This document shows, one piece after another, positions 5,701-12,348 of a stretch of DNA of 17,050 bases (position 1 is the first letter of the stretch; each line of letters opens with the position of its first letter). The stretch is from contig CAMDOY010000036.1 of assembly GCA_945903655.1 (NCBI GenBank), positions 1-17,050 on the forward strand, given 5' to 3'. Below the pieces are notes generated by a model. It saw only the letters and a program-made list of their open reading frames with translations. It had not been told where the DNA came from and searched no databases. Source of the DNA: Rhizobium sp. Q54. GTDB taxonomy: Bacteria > Pseudomonadota > Alphaproteobacteria > Rhizobiales > Beijerinckiaceae. Both the position numbers and the translations under genes were made by a program.

Positions 5701-6543
5701 TTGCGCCTTGGGGCGCGCATCAGGGGGCTTCTGGGCGGCGGCGCCAACGGCTCCGACCCCCTCGCCGAGGCGGTGGAGGCGCCGTCTGCGGACGCCGAAA
5801 GGTCGCCCGAACTCGATGCGGACGGCGCCCTGGGCGTCTTCAACCTCGGCAAGAGCTATGGCGGGCGTCAGGTGGTCAAGGATGTGAGCCTCGTCGTGCG
5901 GCGCGGGGAGGCGGTCGGGCTGCTCGGACCCAATGGCGCCGGCAAGACCACGGTCTTCTACATGATCACGGGCCTCGTGCGCCCCGACAAGGGCGGCATC
6001 CTGCTCGACGGGCATGAGGTGACCCAGTTGCCAATGTATCGACGGGCGCGGCTGGGCATTGGCTATCTGCCGCAGGAAGCTTCGATTTTTCGGGGCTTGA
6101 GCGTCGAAGACAATATCCTGGCCGTGCTGGAGGTCAGCGAACCCGACAAGGAGCGGCGCCGCGAGGAGCTGGAATCGCTCCTGGAGGAATTCGACATCAA
6201 GCGCCTGCGCAAGGCCCCCTCCATCGCCCTGTCCGGCGGCGAGCGGCGGCGCTGCGAAATCGCCCGCGCCCTTGCCGGGCATCCCTCCTTCATGCTGCTG
6301 GACGAGCCCTTCGCGGGCATCGACCCCATCGCCGTGGGGGATATTCAGGATCTGGTGCATCATCTCAAGCAGCGCGGCATCGGGGTGCTCATCACCGACC
6401 ATAATGTGCGCGAAACCCTCGGCCTCATCGACCGCGCCTATATCATCCATTCCGGCCATGTGCTGACGGAGGGGCTGCCCGAGGAGATCGTCGAGAACCC
6501 GGACGTGCGGCGCTACTATCTGGGCGAAAGCTTCCGCATTTGA
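5701..6543 (+). CDS. lptB: LptB, ATPase of the LPS export ABC transporter
   Basis: 280 residues from TTG 5701, preferred because GGAGGG (5688-5693) lies 7 bases before it; an in-frame TTG at 5644 would add 19 residues but has no ribosome-binding site. After an N-terminal extension of about 40 residues the ABC domain has GPNGAGKTT (Walker A), LPQE (Q-loop), LSGGERRRCEIARAL (signature), FMLLDEPFAGID (Walker B) and ITDHN (H-loop), all intact. The DHNVRETL and RRYYLGE patterns are specific to LptB among ABC ATPases. It powers extraction of LPS from the inner membrane. It lies 136 bases after lptA. The extension is absent from E. coli LptB but common in alphaproteobacteria. Confidence 0.93.
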   Translation: MRLGARIRGLLGGGANGSDPLAEAVEAPSADAERSPELDADGALGVFNLGKSYGGRQVVKDVSLVVRRGEAVGLLGPNGAGKTTVFYMITGLVRPDKGGILLDGHEVTQLPMYRRARLGIGYLPQEASIFRGLSVEDNILAVLEVSEPDKERRREELESLLEEFDIKRLRKAPSIALSGGERRRCEIARALAGHPSFMLLDEPFAGIDPIAVGDIQDLVHHLKQRGIGVLITDHNVRETLGLIDRAYIIHSGHVLTEGLPEEIVENPDVRRYYLGESFRI

Positions 6544-6682
6544 GCGGGCGAAAATGCCTCAATTGCCCGAATTTTCAACAGGAATTCAATGGGGCGCCGT
6601 ATAGCAATTTCCCTCGGGCTAGGCTATGCAAAAAGCGAGCCGACTCTTGCCGCGCTGAAGGCGGCGCCTGGGTGTATGTGTA

Positions 6683-8296
6683 ATGGCGATTTCGACACGC
6701 TTGGTGATGCGCCAGGGCCAGTCCCTGGTCATGACGCCGCAGCTTCTGCAGGCGATCAAGCTTCTTCAATTGTCGAACCTGGAGCTCTCGACCTTCGTGG
6801 AGGAGGAACTCGAGCGCAATCCCTTGCTCGAGCGCGCGGACGATCAGCCCGACCACCTCGAACATACCGCCAGCCGGGAAGCTGACGGGGACTTCGGCGG
6901 GGATGGCGAGGGGGACTTCGGCGGCGACAACGGCATTGGCGAGGCCAGCGAAGGCGGCGAGAGTTTCGAGACCCGCGACGGCGACTGGGCCTCCGAAGAA
7001 TTCGCGACGGATGCGGGCGCGCTGGCCTCAAGCCTTGGCACGGAAATCGAGAACACCTTTGACGGCGACCGCGCGGGTCCGGCGGCCGAGGGCGGCGGCG
7101 AGGCTTCCTTCTCGTCCGATGGGCTGTCCGCGACGTCCTGGACCGGTTCGCCAAGCGGCGGCGAGGACGGCGAGGGCAACAGCCTCGAATCCTATGTGGC
7201 CGCCAGCATCAGCCTGCGCGACCATCTGGCCGAACAACTGGCGCTGGCCATCACCGACCCCATGGACCGATTGATCGGCCATTCCATCATCGATTCGGTC
7301 GAGGACAGCGGCTATCTCAGCACGCCGCTCGAAGACATCGCAGACCGGCTGGGGACCTCCCTTGAGCGCACCGAGTCGGTCTTGCGGATCGTGCAGACCT
7401 TCGACCCCAGCGGCGTGGCGGCGCGCGATCTGGCGGAATGTCTGGCGATCCAATTGCGCGAACAGGATCGTTTCGATCCCGCCATGCAGGCGCTGGTCGC
7501 CCATCTGCCGCTGCTGGCCAAACGCGAATTTCCCACCCTTCGCAAGCTGTGCGGCGTGGATGACGAAGATCTCGCCGACATGGTGGCCGAGATCCGCCGC
7601 CTCGACCCCAAGCCCGGCCGCTCCTTTGGCGGCTCGGCCATTCAGCCGGTCATTCCCGATGTGACGGTGCGCCGGGGCAGCGATGGCTCATGGCTGGTGG
7701 AGCTGAATGCGGAGGGCCTGCCGCGCGTGCTGGTCAACCACTCCTATGCGACGCGCGTCGTCTCGGGCGCCGCCAGCGCCGCCGACAAGACCTTCATCAC
7801 GGGCTGCCTGCAAAACGCCAATTGGCTGACCAAGAGCCTGGAGCAGCGGGCCCGCACCATCCTCAAGGTGGCGAGCGAAATCGTGCGCCATCAGGACGCC
7901 TTCTTCGCCAAGGGCGTGGAGCATCTGCGCCCGCTCAATCTGAAGACCATCGCCGACGCCATCGCCATGCATGAGTCGACCGTGTCGCGCGTCACCTCCA
8001 ACAAATACATGTCGACGCCGCGCGGCCTGTTCGAACTGAAATATTTCTTCACGGCCTCGATCCCCTCAGGGGCTGGCGGCGAGGCCCATTCGGCCGAGGC
8101 CGTGCGGTTCCGCATCAAGCAGTTGATCGATGCGGAAGCGCCCGAAGCCGTGCTCTCCGATGACGCCATCGTCTTGCGTCTGAAGGAAGCCAATGTGGAC
8201 ATTGCGCGCCGCACGGTGGCCAAATATCGCGAGAGCCTGCGCATCCCCTCCTCGGTCGAGCGGCGGCGGGAAAAGCTTGCGATGTTGCAGCGCTGA
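6683..8296 (+). CDS. rpoN: RNA polymerase sigma-54 factor
   Basis: 537 residues. Region I (about 1-50) has the Gln/Leu-rich LVMTPQLLQAIKLLQLSNLEL pattern, which interacts with enhancer-binding ATPases. Residues about 52-175 form a very acidic, Gly/Ser-rich linker, longer than in many homologues. The core-binding region follows (about 180-400), then the helix-turn-helix including STVSRVTSNKYMSTPRG, and the RpoN box ARRTVAKYRE (508-517), which reads the -24 element. Sigma-54 directs nitrogen, carbon and other specialised transcription. The ribosome-binding site before ATG 6683 is weak. The gene lies 139 bases after lptB and before hpf and ptsN, the classic rpoN neighbourhood. A hairpin encloses its stop codon. 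Confidence 0.96.
   Translation: MAISTRLVMRQGQSLVMTPQLLQAIKLLQLSNLELSTFVEEELERNPLLERADDQPDHLEHTASREADGDFGGDGEGDFGGDNGIGEASEGGESFETRDGDWASEEFATDAGALASSLGTEIENTFDGDRAGPAAEGGGEASFSSDGLSATSWTGSPSGGEDGEGNSLESYVAASISLRDHLAEQLALAITDPMDRLIGHSIIDSVEDSGYLSTPLEDIADRLGTSLERTESVLRIVQTFDPSGVAARDLAECLAIQLREQDRFDPAMQALVAHLPLLAKREFPTLRKLCGVDDEDLADMVAEIRRLDPKPGRSFGGSAIQPVIPDVTVRRGSDGSWLVELNAEGLPRVLVNHSYATRVVSGAASAADKTFITGCLQNANWLTKSLEQRARTILKVASEIVRHQDAFFAKGVEHLRPLNLKTIADAIAMHESTVSRVTSNKYMSTPRGLFELKYFFTASIPSGAGGEAHSAEAVRFRIKQLIDAEAPEAVLSDDAIVLRLKEANVDIARRTVAKYRESLRIPSSVERRREKLAMLQR
6887..6924 (+). repeat. 14-bp direct repeat inside the acidic linker of rpoN
   Basis: GGGGACTTCGGCGG occurs at 6887-6900 and 6911-6924, a 24-bp period that keeps the reading frame. 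It encodes two GDFGGD blocks in the acidic linker of sigma-54. It looks like a small in-frame duplication and may vary in copy number between strains. Confidence 0.6.
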
Positions 8297-8319
8297 AAGT
8301 GCGCTGCAGCGTAATTTTT
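8286..8319 (+). terminator. Intrinsic terminator spanning the rpoN stop codon
   Basis: TGCAGCGC (8286-8293) and GCGCTGCA (8301-8308) form a perfect 8-bp stem. The 7-base loop contains the TGA stop of rpoN (8294-8296). A run of five T (8315-8319) follows six bases after the stem. Ribosomes finishing rpoN would cover the left arm, so termination may depend on translation. Confidence 0.6.
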
Positions 8320-8336
8320 CGTGCCTTTAATGTTTA

Positions 8337-8365
8337 TTGACATCCCCCGGAGCGCAACCTAACCC
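8337..8365 (+). promoter_or_regulatory. Candidate housekeeping promoter for hpf
   Basis: TTGACA (8337-8342) is a consensus -35, with TAACCC (8360-8365) as -10 after exactly 17 bases. Transcription would begin near 8372, leaving a leader of about 67 bases before the preferred hpf start at 8439. The -10 is poor, but the perfect -35, the spacing and the terminator just upstream support an independent hpf transcript. Confidence 0.5.
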
Positions 8366-8438
8366 TTAAGCGTCGAAGATGTCGCCACCGGCGAGAATCG
8401 AACGCAGGGGATGGCGACCCAACTGGACGGGGTGGCCC

Positions 8439-9032
8439 ATGCTGCGCGTATCCGGCAAGAACTTCAACATCGGCGCCGCCATGCGCGAACATGTGTCGTC
8501 CCGCATCGAAGCGGCGACCCAAAGGTACTTTGGCGGCGGCCTCAATGGTCATGTCATCATCGATCACGAGGGTTCCGGCTATCGCGCCGATTGCACCCTG
8601 CACCTCTCCTCGGGGGTGAGCCTGCATGCGGAGGGACGCGCCCAGGAGGCATACGCCAGCTTCGATCAGGCCGCAGATCGGCTGGAGCGGCGCCTGAGTC
8701 GCCACAAGCAACGGGTGCGGCAAAATCATGCCAGCAGCGCGCCGCCTCCCCAGCCGCGCGAGGCGGCGATCGACGAGACCATTCGCGACGTGATCCTCGA
8801 AGCCCCTGCCCAGGAGGAGCCGGACGACGGGGTTTTCAACCCGATCGTCATCGCCGAGCGGAGCCGAAGCCTCAAGGAAATGCCCGTCTCCGAGGCTGTG
8901 TTGGAGCTTGACTTCACGGGCGCCCCGGTTCTTGTGTTCCGACACGCGGCCAGCGGGCGGGTGAACATTCTCTACCGCCGGGCCGACGGCAACATTGGCT
9001 GGCTGGATCCCAACGTCCCGCCAGCCTCTTAG
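8439..9032 (+). CDS. hpf: Long-form ribosome hibernation-promoting factor
   Basis: 197 residues from ATG 8439, which gives the usual family start MLRVSGKNFNIG; an upstream in-frame ATG at 8379 would lie almost at the predicted transcription start and adds a non-conserved 20-residue leader. The N-terminal S30AE domain (about 1-100) binds the decoding region of the 30S subunit. A Pro/Gln/Ala-rich linker (about 100-140) joins it to the C-terminal domain (about 140-197, PIVIAERSRSLKEMPVSEAV, then YRRADGNIGWLDP). The second domain dimerises, so long HPF alone makes 100S ribosome dimers in stationary phase. It lies between rpoN and ptsN as in many proteobacteria. Confidence 0.93.
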   Translation: MLRVSGKNFNIGAAMREHVSSRIEAATQRYFGGGLNGHVIIDHEGSGYRADCTLHLSSGVSLHAEGRAQEAYASFDQAADRLERRLSRHKQRVRQNHASSAPPPQPREAAIDETIRDVILEAPAQEEPDDGVFNPIVIAERSRSLKEMPVSEAVLELDFTGAPVLVFRHAASGRVNILYRRADGNIGWLDPNVPPAS

Positions 9033-9079
9033 GAACTGGAGGACGCCCTCGTGCATTTGTCCGCGCCGCAACTTTGTTT

Positions 9080-9095
9080 CGGCACGGTCTTTGCC
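9080..9095 (+). promoter_or_regulatory. Sigma-54 (-24/-12) promoter before ptsN
   Basis: CGGCACGGTCTTTGCC matches the sigma-54 consensus TGGCACG-N4-TTGCW closely. The GG (9081-9082) and GC (9093-9094) doublets are exactly 10 bases apart, as required. Transcription would start near 9106, 20 bases before the ptsN ATG. I see no clear enhancer-type inverted repeat upstream within hpf, so the activator is unknown. Confidence 0.6.
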
Positions 9096-9125
9096 ACGCC
9101 GGTTGCGTCACAGGGATAGGTCAGC

Positions 9126-9590
9126 ATGCCTTTGTCAGATTTGATCACGCCGGAAGCGGTCATCCCGACGCTCCGGGCCAGCTCCAAGAAGCAGGCGCTG
9201 CAGGAACTCGCCGAGCGCGCCAGCGCCATCTGCGGGCTGCCCGCGCGTGAGATCTATGATGTGGTGCTGCAACGCGAGCGTCTGGGCTCCACGGGAGTGG
9301 GCAACGGCATCGCCATTCCCCATGGCAAGATCGCCCGGGTGAAGCAGATCTTCGGCGTTTTCGCGCGGCTGGAGCGGCCCATCGACTTCGAGGCCCAGGA
9401 CAGCGCTCCCGTGGACCTGATCTTCCTGCTGATCGCCCCGGAATCGGCGGGCGCGGACCATCTGAAGGCCCTCTCGCGCATCGCCCGCTCCCTGCGCGAC
9501 CCCGCCTTCACGGCGAGGCTGCGCGCCAGCAAGGACCCCTCGGCGCTCTATCTGATGCTGACGCAGGCGCCTGCGTCCTACGCTGCGTGA
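9126..9590 (+). CDS. ptsN: PTS nitrogen-regulatory EIIA (EIIA-Ntr)
   Basis: 154 residues, the normal length. The PTS EIIA type-2 domain fills the protein; the phospho-accepting histidine is His66 in GIAIPHGKI, preceded by RERLGSTGVGNG. EIIA-Ntr is the end of the PtsP-NPr-PtsN phosphorelay. It transports no sugar; it controls potassium transport, carbon and nitrogen responses and other targets by binding when unphosphorylated. It follows hpf by 93 bases, a gap that contains a sigma-54 promoter-like element. The ribosome-binding site (AGGGATAGG at 9112-9120) is 5 bases before the start. The gene ends 16 bases before the convergent glk stop. Confidence 0.95.
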   Translation: MPLSDLITPEAVIPTLRASSKKQALQELAERASAICGLPAREIYDVVLQRERLGSTGVGNGIAIPHGKIARVKQIFGVFARLERPIDFEAQDSAPVDLIFLLIAPESAGADHLKALSRIARSLRDPAFTARLRASKDPSALYLMLTQAPASYAA

Positions 9591-9606
9591 AACCGCCCAG
9601 CCTGAC

Positions 9607-10602
9607 CTACCGCCAGCGCCGCCCTTCATAATCAATGGCGTAGGCCTGCGGATGGGCGGCGATGTCCGCCATGCCCGCCAGCACTGTGTCGCGCGCCACC
9701 AGCACCCGCACAGGAATGCGGCGAACCAGCCATTCGTAAGGCGCCTTGCGCTCGAAAGAGGCGCGGAAGTCATCCGCGTCCAGCAGCGGCACGATTCGTG
9801 GCAGGATGCCGCCCGCCAGGGTGATCCCGCCCGTTGACAGGAAAGTGATCGCCATATCCCCAACAAATCGCGCCACCAGACGCCAGAAAGCGTGGATGGT
9901 CGCAGCCTTCTCCCCGGTGGGATCGGCCAGCGCCAGATCCACGATCTCGACCCCATCAAGTTCCGGCCGCCCATGGCCCAGCGCCGCAAGCCGTGCCCGG
10001 TGCAGACGTCGCAGGCCCGGCCCGGAGATCAGCGCCTCAGGCGTGATGCGTCCCAGCACGGGCTCCACATGGGGCCAGAAGGCGCGCTCCTCGTCGGTGA
10101 CGGGGGCGAAATCCAGATGGCCGGATTCGCTGGCGATGGCCCGCCACTTTCCCTCCGCCTTGATCAGCGCCGCCGTGCCCAGCCCCGTGCCCGGACCATT
10201 CACCAGCAGCGGCCCGCCATCCCCCTCGCGCGGCGCGCCGATGGGCACGGTCCATTCCTCCCGCAGGCTTGGCAAGGAGAGCGCCTGCGCCTCGAAATCA
10301 TTGAACATGAGCCCCTGTTCCAGCCCCAGCGCCGCCGCGACCTGCGGCCCCTCGATCAGCCAGGCCGCATTGGTGAGCTGGATGCGGCGCCCCTCGTTCG
10401 GCCCCGCCGCGCAGAGCAGCAGGGAGCGCGGACGCAGCGCCGATCCCGCCAGCGCCGCCTCCACCGCCTGCGCCAGCCCGGCATGGTCGGCGGTCTTTTG
10501 CGCGGGCAGGGCGCGCGGGGGCGCGCCGGGCGTCTTCACCAGCGAGAGCCGCACATTGGTGCCGCCCACATCGCAAACCAGAAGGGGAAAGGGGAAATCC
10601 AC
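9607..10602 (-). CDS. glk: Glucokinase (Glk family)
   Basis: 331 residues from GTG 10602, chosen because GGAG lies 6 bases upstream and it gives the family start MDFPFPLLVCDVGGTN; an upstream in-frame GTG at 10653 adds 17 unlikely residues. DVGGTNVR (11-18) is the ATP phosphate loop. FNDFEA (100-105) holds the catalytic Asp102, GPGTGLG (136-142) follows, and ESGHLDFAP holds Glu159 and His162, which bind glucose. These match the E. coli Glk (COG0837) type, not the ROK family. It makes glucose-6-phosphate from glucose and ATP in the cytoplasm, for the Entner-Doudoroff or glycolytic route. It is convergent with ptsN and divergent from ahcY. Confidence 0.93.
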   Translation of the reverse strand: MDFPFPLLVCDVGGTNVRLSLVKTPGAPPRALPAQKTADHAGLAQAVEAALAGSALRPRSLLLCAAGPNEGRRIQLTNAAWLIEGPQVAAALGLEQGLMFNDFEAQALSLPSLREEWTVPIGAPREGDGGPLLVNGPGTGLGTAALIKAEGKWRAIASESGHLDFAPVTDEERAFWPHVEPVLGRITPEALISGPGLRRLHRARLAALGHGRPELDGVEIVDLALADPTGEKAATIHAFWRLVARFVGDMAITFLSTGGITLAGGILPRIVPLLDADDFRASFERKAPYEWLVRRIPVRVLVARDTVLAGMADIAAHPQAYAIDYEGRRWR

Positions 10603-10670
10603 GCGCGTCTCCGTCAACAAGGGTGAACCCGGTCGCCCGCCACAGGTTCGCACAAACCGGGCGCTTCCTG

Positions 10671-10690
10671 ATATAAAGAATTCCTTATAT
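10671..10690. promoter_or_regulatory. 20-bp near-perfect palindrome between glk and ahcY, candidate methionine/SAM-cycle operator
   Basis: ATATAAAGAATTCCTTATAT pairs with itself at 9 of 10 positions (only 10677/10684 mismatch). It lies directly upstream of the ahcY -35. From memory, similar ATATAAAG palindromes precede SAM-cycle genes in alphaproteobacteria and are attributed to ArsR-type regulators of the SahR/SamR kind; I cannot confirm this here. It could also act on the divergent glk gene. Confidence 0.6.
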
Positions 10691-10694
10691 GCTG

Positions 10695-10723
10695 TTGCGG
10701 GCGACGACGACCCCTGTTATAGA
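10695..10723 (+). promoter_or_regulatory. Candidate sigma-70-type promoter for ahcY
   Basis: TTGCGG (10695-10700) and TATAGA (10718-10723) are separated by exactly 17 bases. Transcription would begin near 10730, leaving a leader of only about 22 bases, too short for a SAH or SAM riboswitch. The 10671-10690 palindrome abuts it upstream. Confidence 0.5.
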
Positions 10724-10751
10724 GCCTCACCTTTCAAAGGATGGACCTCCC

Positions 10752-12158
10752 ATGACCGCCAACGCCCATGATTACGCCGTCGCCGATATGAATCTTGCTG
10801 TCTGGGGCCGCAAGGAACTGGATATCGCCGAAACCGAAATGCCCGGCCTCATGGCCACGCGCGCCGAATATGGCCCGTCGCAGCCGCTCAAGGGCGCCCG
10901 CATCGCCGGTTCGCTCCACATGACTATCCAGACCGGCGTGCTCATCGAGACGCTGACGGCTCTGGGCGCCGATGTGCGCTGGGCCTCCTGCAACATCTAT
11001 TCGACCCAGGACCACGCCGCCGCCGCCATCGCGGCCGCTGGCACCCCGGTCTTCGCCATCAAGGGCGAGAGCCTGGTGGACTATTGGGACTATACCCACC
11101 GCATCTTCGAGTGGGCTGACGGCGGCACGCCCAACATGATCCTCGATGACGGCGGCGACGCCACCATGCTTATCCATCTGGGCATGCGCGCCGAGAAGGG
11201 CGACGTCGCCTTCCTTGAAAAGGCCGGCAATGAAGAAGAAGAAGTGCTCTTCGCCGCCATCAAGAGCCGCCTGAAGACCCATCCGGGCTGGTACACGCGC
11301 AATGGTGAGGCCATCAAGGGCGTCTCCGAAGAGACCACCACCGGCGTGCACCGTCTCTATAACATGGAGAAGGACGGCACCCTCCTGTGGCCCGCCATCA
11401 ACGTGAACGACTCCGTCACCAAGTCGAAGTTCGATAACCTCTACGGCTGCAAGGAGTCCCTCGTGGACGGCATCCGTCGCGGCACGGACGTCATGATGGC
11501 CGGCAAGGTCGCCATGGTCGCGGGCTTCGGCGATGTGGGCAAGGGCTCGGCGGCTTCCCTGCGCAACGCCGGTTGCCGCGTGCTGGTGTCGGAAATCGAC
11601 CCGATCTGCGCCCTGCAGGCGGCGATGGAAGGCTATGAAGTCGTGACCATGGATGAGGCTGCCCCGCGCGCCGACATCTTCGTGACCGCGACCGGCAATG
11701 TGGACGTCATCACCGTCGATCACATGCGCGCCATGAAGGACCGCGCCATCGTCTGCAACATCGGCCACTTCGACTCGGAGATCCAGGTCGCGGGCCTGCG
11801 CAACTTCAAATGGTCGAACATCAAGCCGCAGGTGGACGAGATCGAGTTCCCCAATGGCAAGCGCATGATCCTTCTGTCCGAAGGCCGCCTGGTGAACCTG
11901 GGCAACGGCACCGGCCATCCCTCTTTCGTGATGTCCGCCTCCTTCACCAACCAGACCCTCGCCCAGATCGAGCTCTGGACGAAGCAGGGCCACTACCAGA
12001 AGAAGGTCTACACCCTGCCCAAGCACCTCGATGAGAAGGTCGCCATGCTGCATCTGGAGAAGATCGGCGTGAAGCTCACCAAGCTCACCGAGCAGCAGGC
12101 CACCTACCTCGGTCTGCCCCAGCAGGGCCCTTACAAGCCCGAGACCTACCGCTACTGA
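10752..12158 (+). CDS. ahcY: Adenosylhomocysteinase (S-adenosylhomocysteine hydrolase)
   Basis: 468 residues from ATG 10752, with AAAGGA (10736-10741) upstream; an earlier in-frame start at 10689 lies inside the promoter region and is rejected. The enzyme reversibly splits S-adenosylhomocysteine into homocysteine and adenosine, clearing the product inhibitor of methyltransferases and feeding methionine synthesis. The NAD-binding motif GFGDVGKGSA starts at residue 258. Family blocks such as SLHMTIQT, CNIYSTQDHAAAAI, the substrate-binding VNDSVTKSKFDN and the C-terminal PYKPETYRY ending are all present. The length equals the bacterial form with the extra insertion. A strong terminator follows, so it is probably transcribed alone. 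Confidence 0.97.
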   Translation: MTANAHDYAVADMNLAVWGRKELDIAETEMPGLMATRAEYGPSQPLKGARIAGSLHMTIQTGVLIETLTALGADVRWASCNIYSTQDHAAAAIAAAGTPVFAIKGESLVDYWDYTHRIFEWADGGTPNMILDDGGDATMLIHLGMRAEKGDVAFLEKAGNEEEEVLFAAIKSRLKTHPGWYTRNGEAIKGVSEETTTGVHRLYNMEKDGTLLWPAINVNDSVTKSKFDNLYGCKESLVDGIRRGTDVMMAGKVAMVAGFGDVGKGSAASLRNAGCRVLVSEIDPICALQAAMEGYEVVTMDEAAPRADIFVTATGNVDVITVDHMRAMKDRAIVCNIGHFDSEIQVAGLRNFKWSNIKPQVDEIEFPNGKRMILLSEGRLVNLGNGTGHPSFVMSASFTNQTLAQIELWTKQGHYQKKVYTLPKHLDEKVAMLHLEKIGVKLTKLTEQQATYLGLPQQGPYKPETYRY

Positions 12159-12195
12159 TCGGGCGCGCCTGACGCCCCGACCGCCTGATGGCTCC

Positions 12196-12238
12196 GAAAT
12201 CGCCTCCGCGTTTGCGCGCGGAGGCGATTTCATTTGAT
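12196..12238 (+). terminator. Strong intrinsic terminator after ahcY
   Basis: GAAATCGCCTCCGCG (12196-12210) and CGCGGAGGCGATTTC (12217-12231) form a perfect 15-bp stem with a 6-base loop, followed by ATTTGATT. It starts 37 bases after the ahcY stop. The rest of the gap up to divL (12239-12348) shows no gene; I could not place a convincing promoter there. Confidence 0.9.
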
Positions 12239-12348
12239 TAACCACTTCCTCAAGGAGTCCCGCTACGAGTAAAGTGCAGTGATTCGCGGGCTGGATTGAT
12301 CGCGGCGGGGCTTTCGAGCCGGCGATTTGGAATTGGGGACAAGGCACG

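Noticed and set aside
8385..8410. Sequence GAGAATCGAACGC resembling a tRNA T-arm on the minus strand
   Set aside because: The flanking 5-base arms do not pair and no acceptor or anticodon stem can be drawn; it is leader sequence of hpf.
10603..10751. SAH or SAM riboswitch before ahcY
   Set aside because: The predicted transcript leader is only about 22 bases and no multi-stem aptamer is visible; the palindrome fits a protein operator better.
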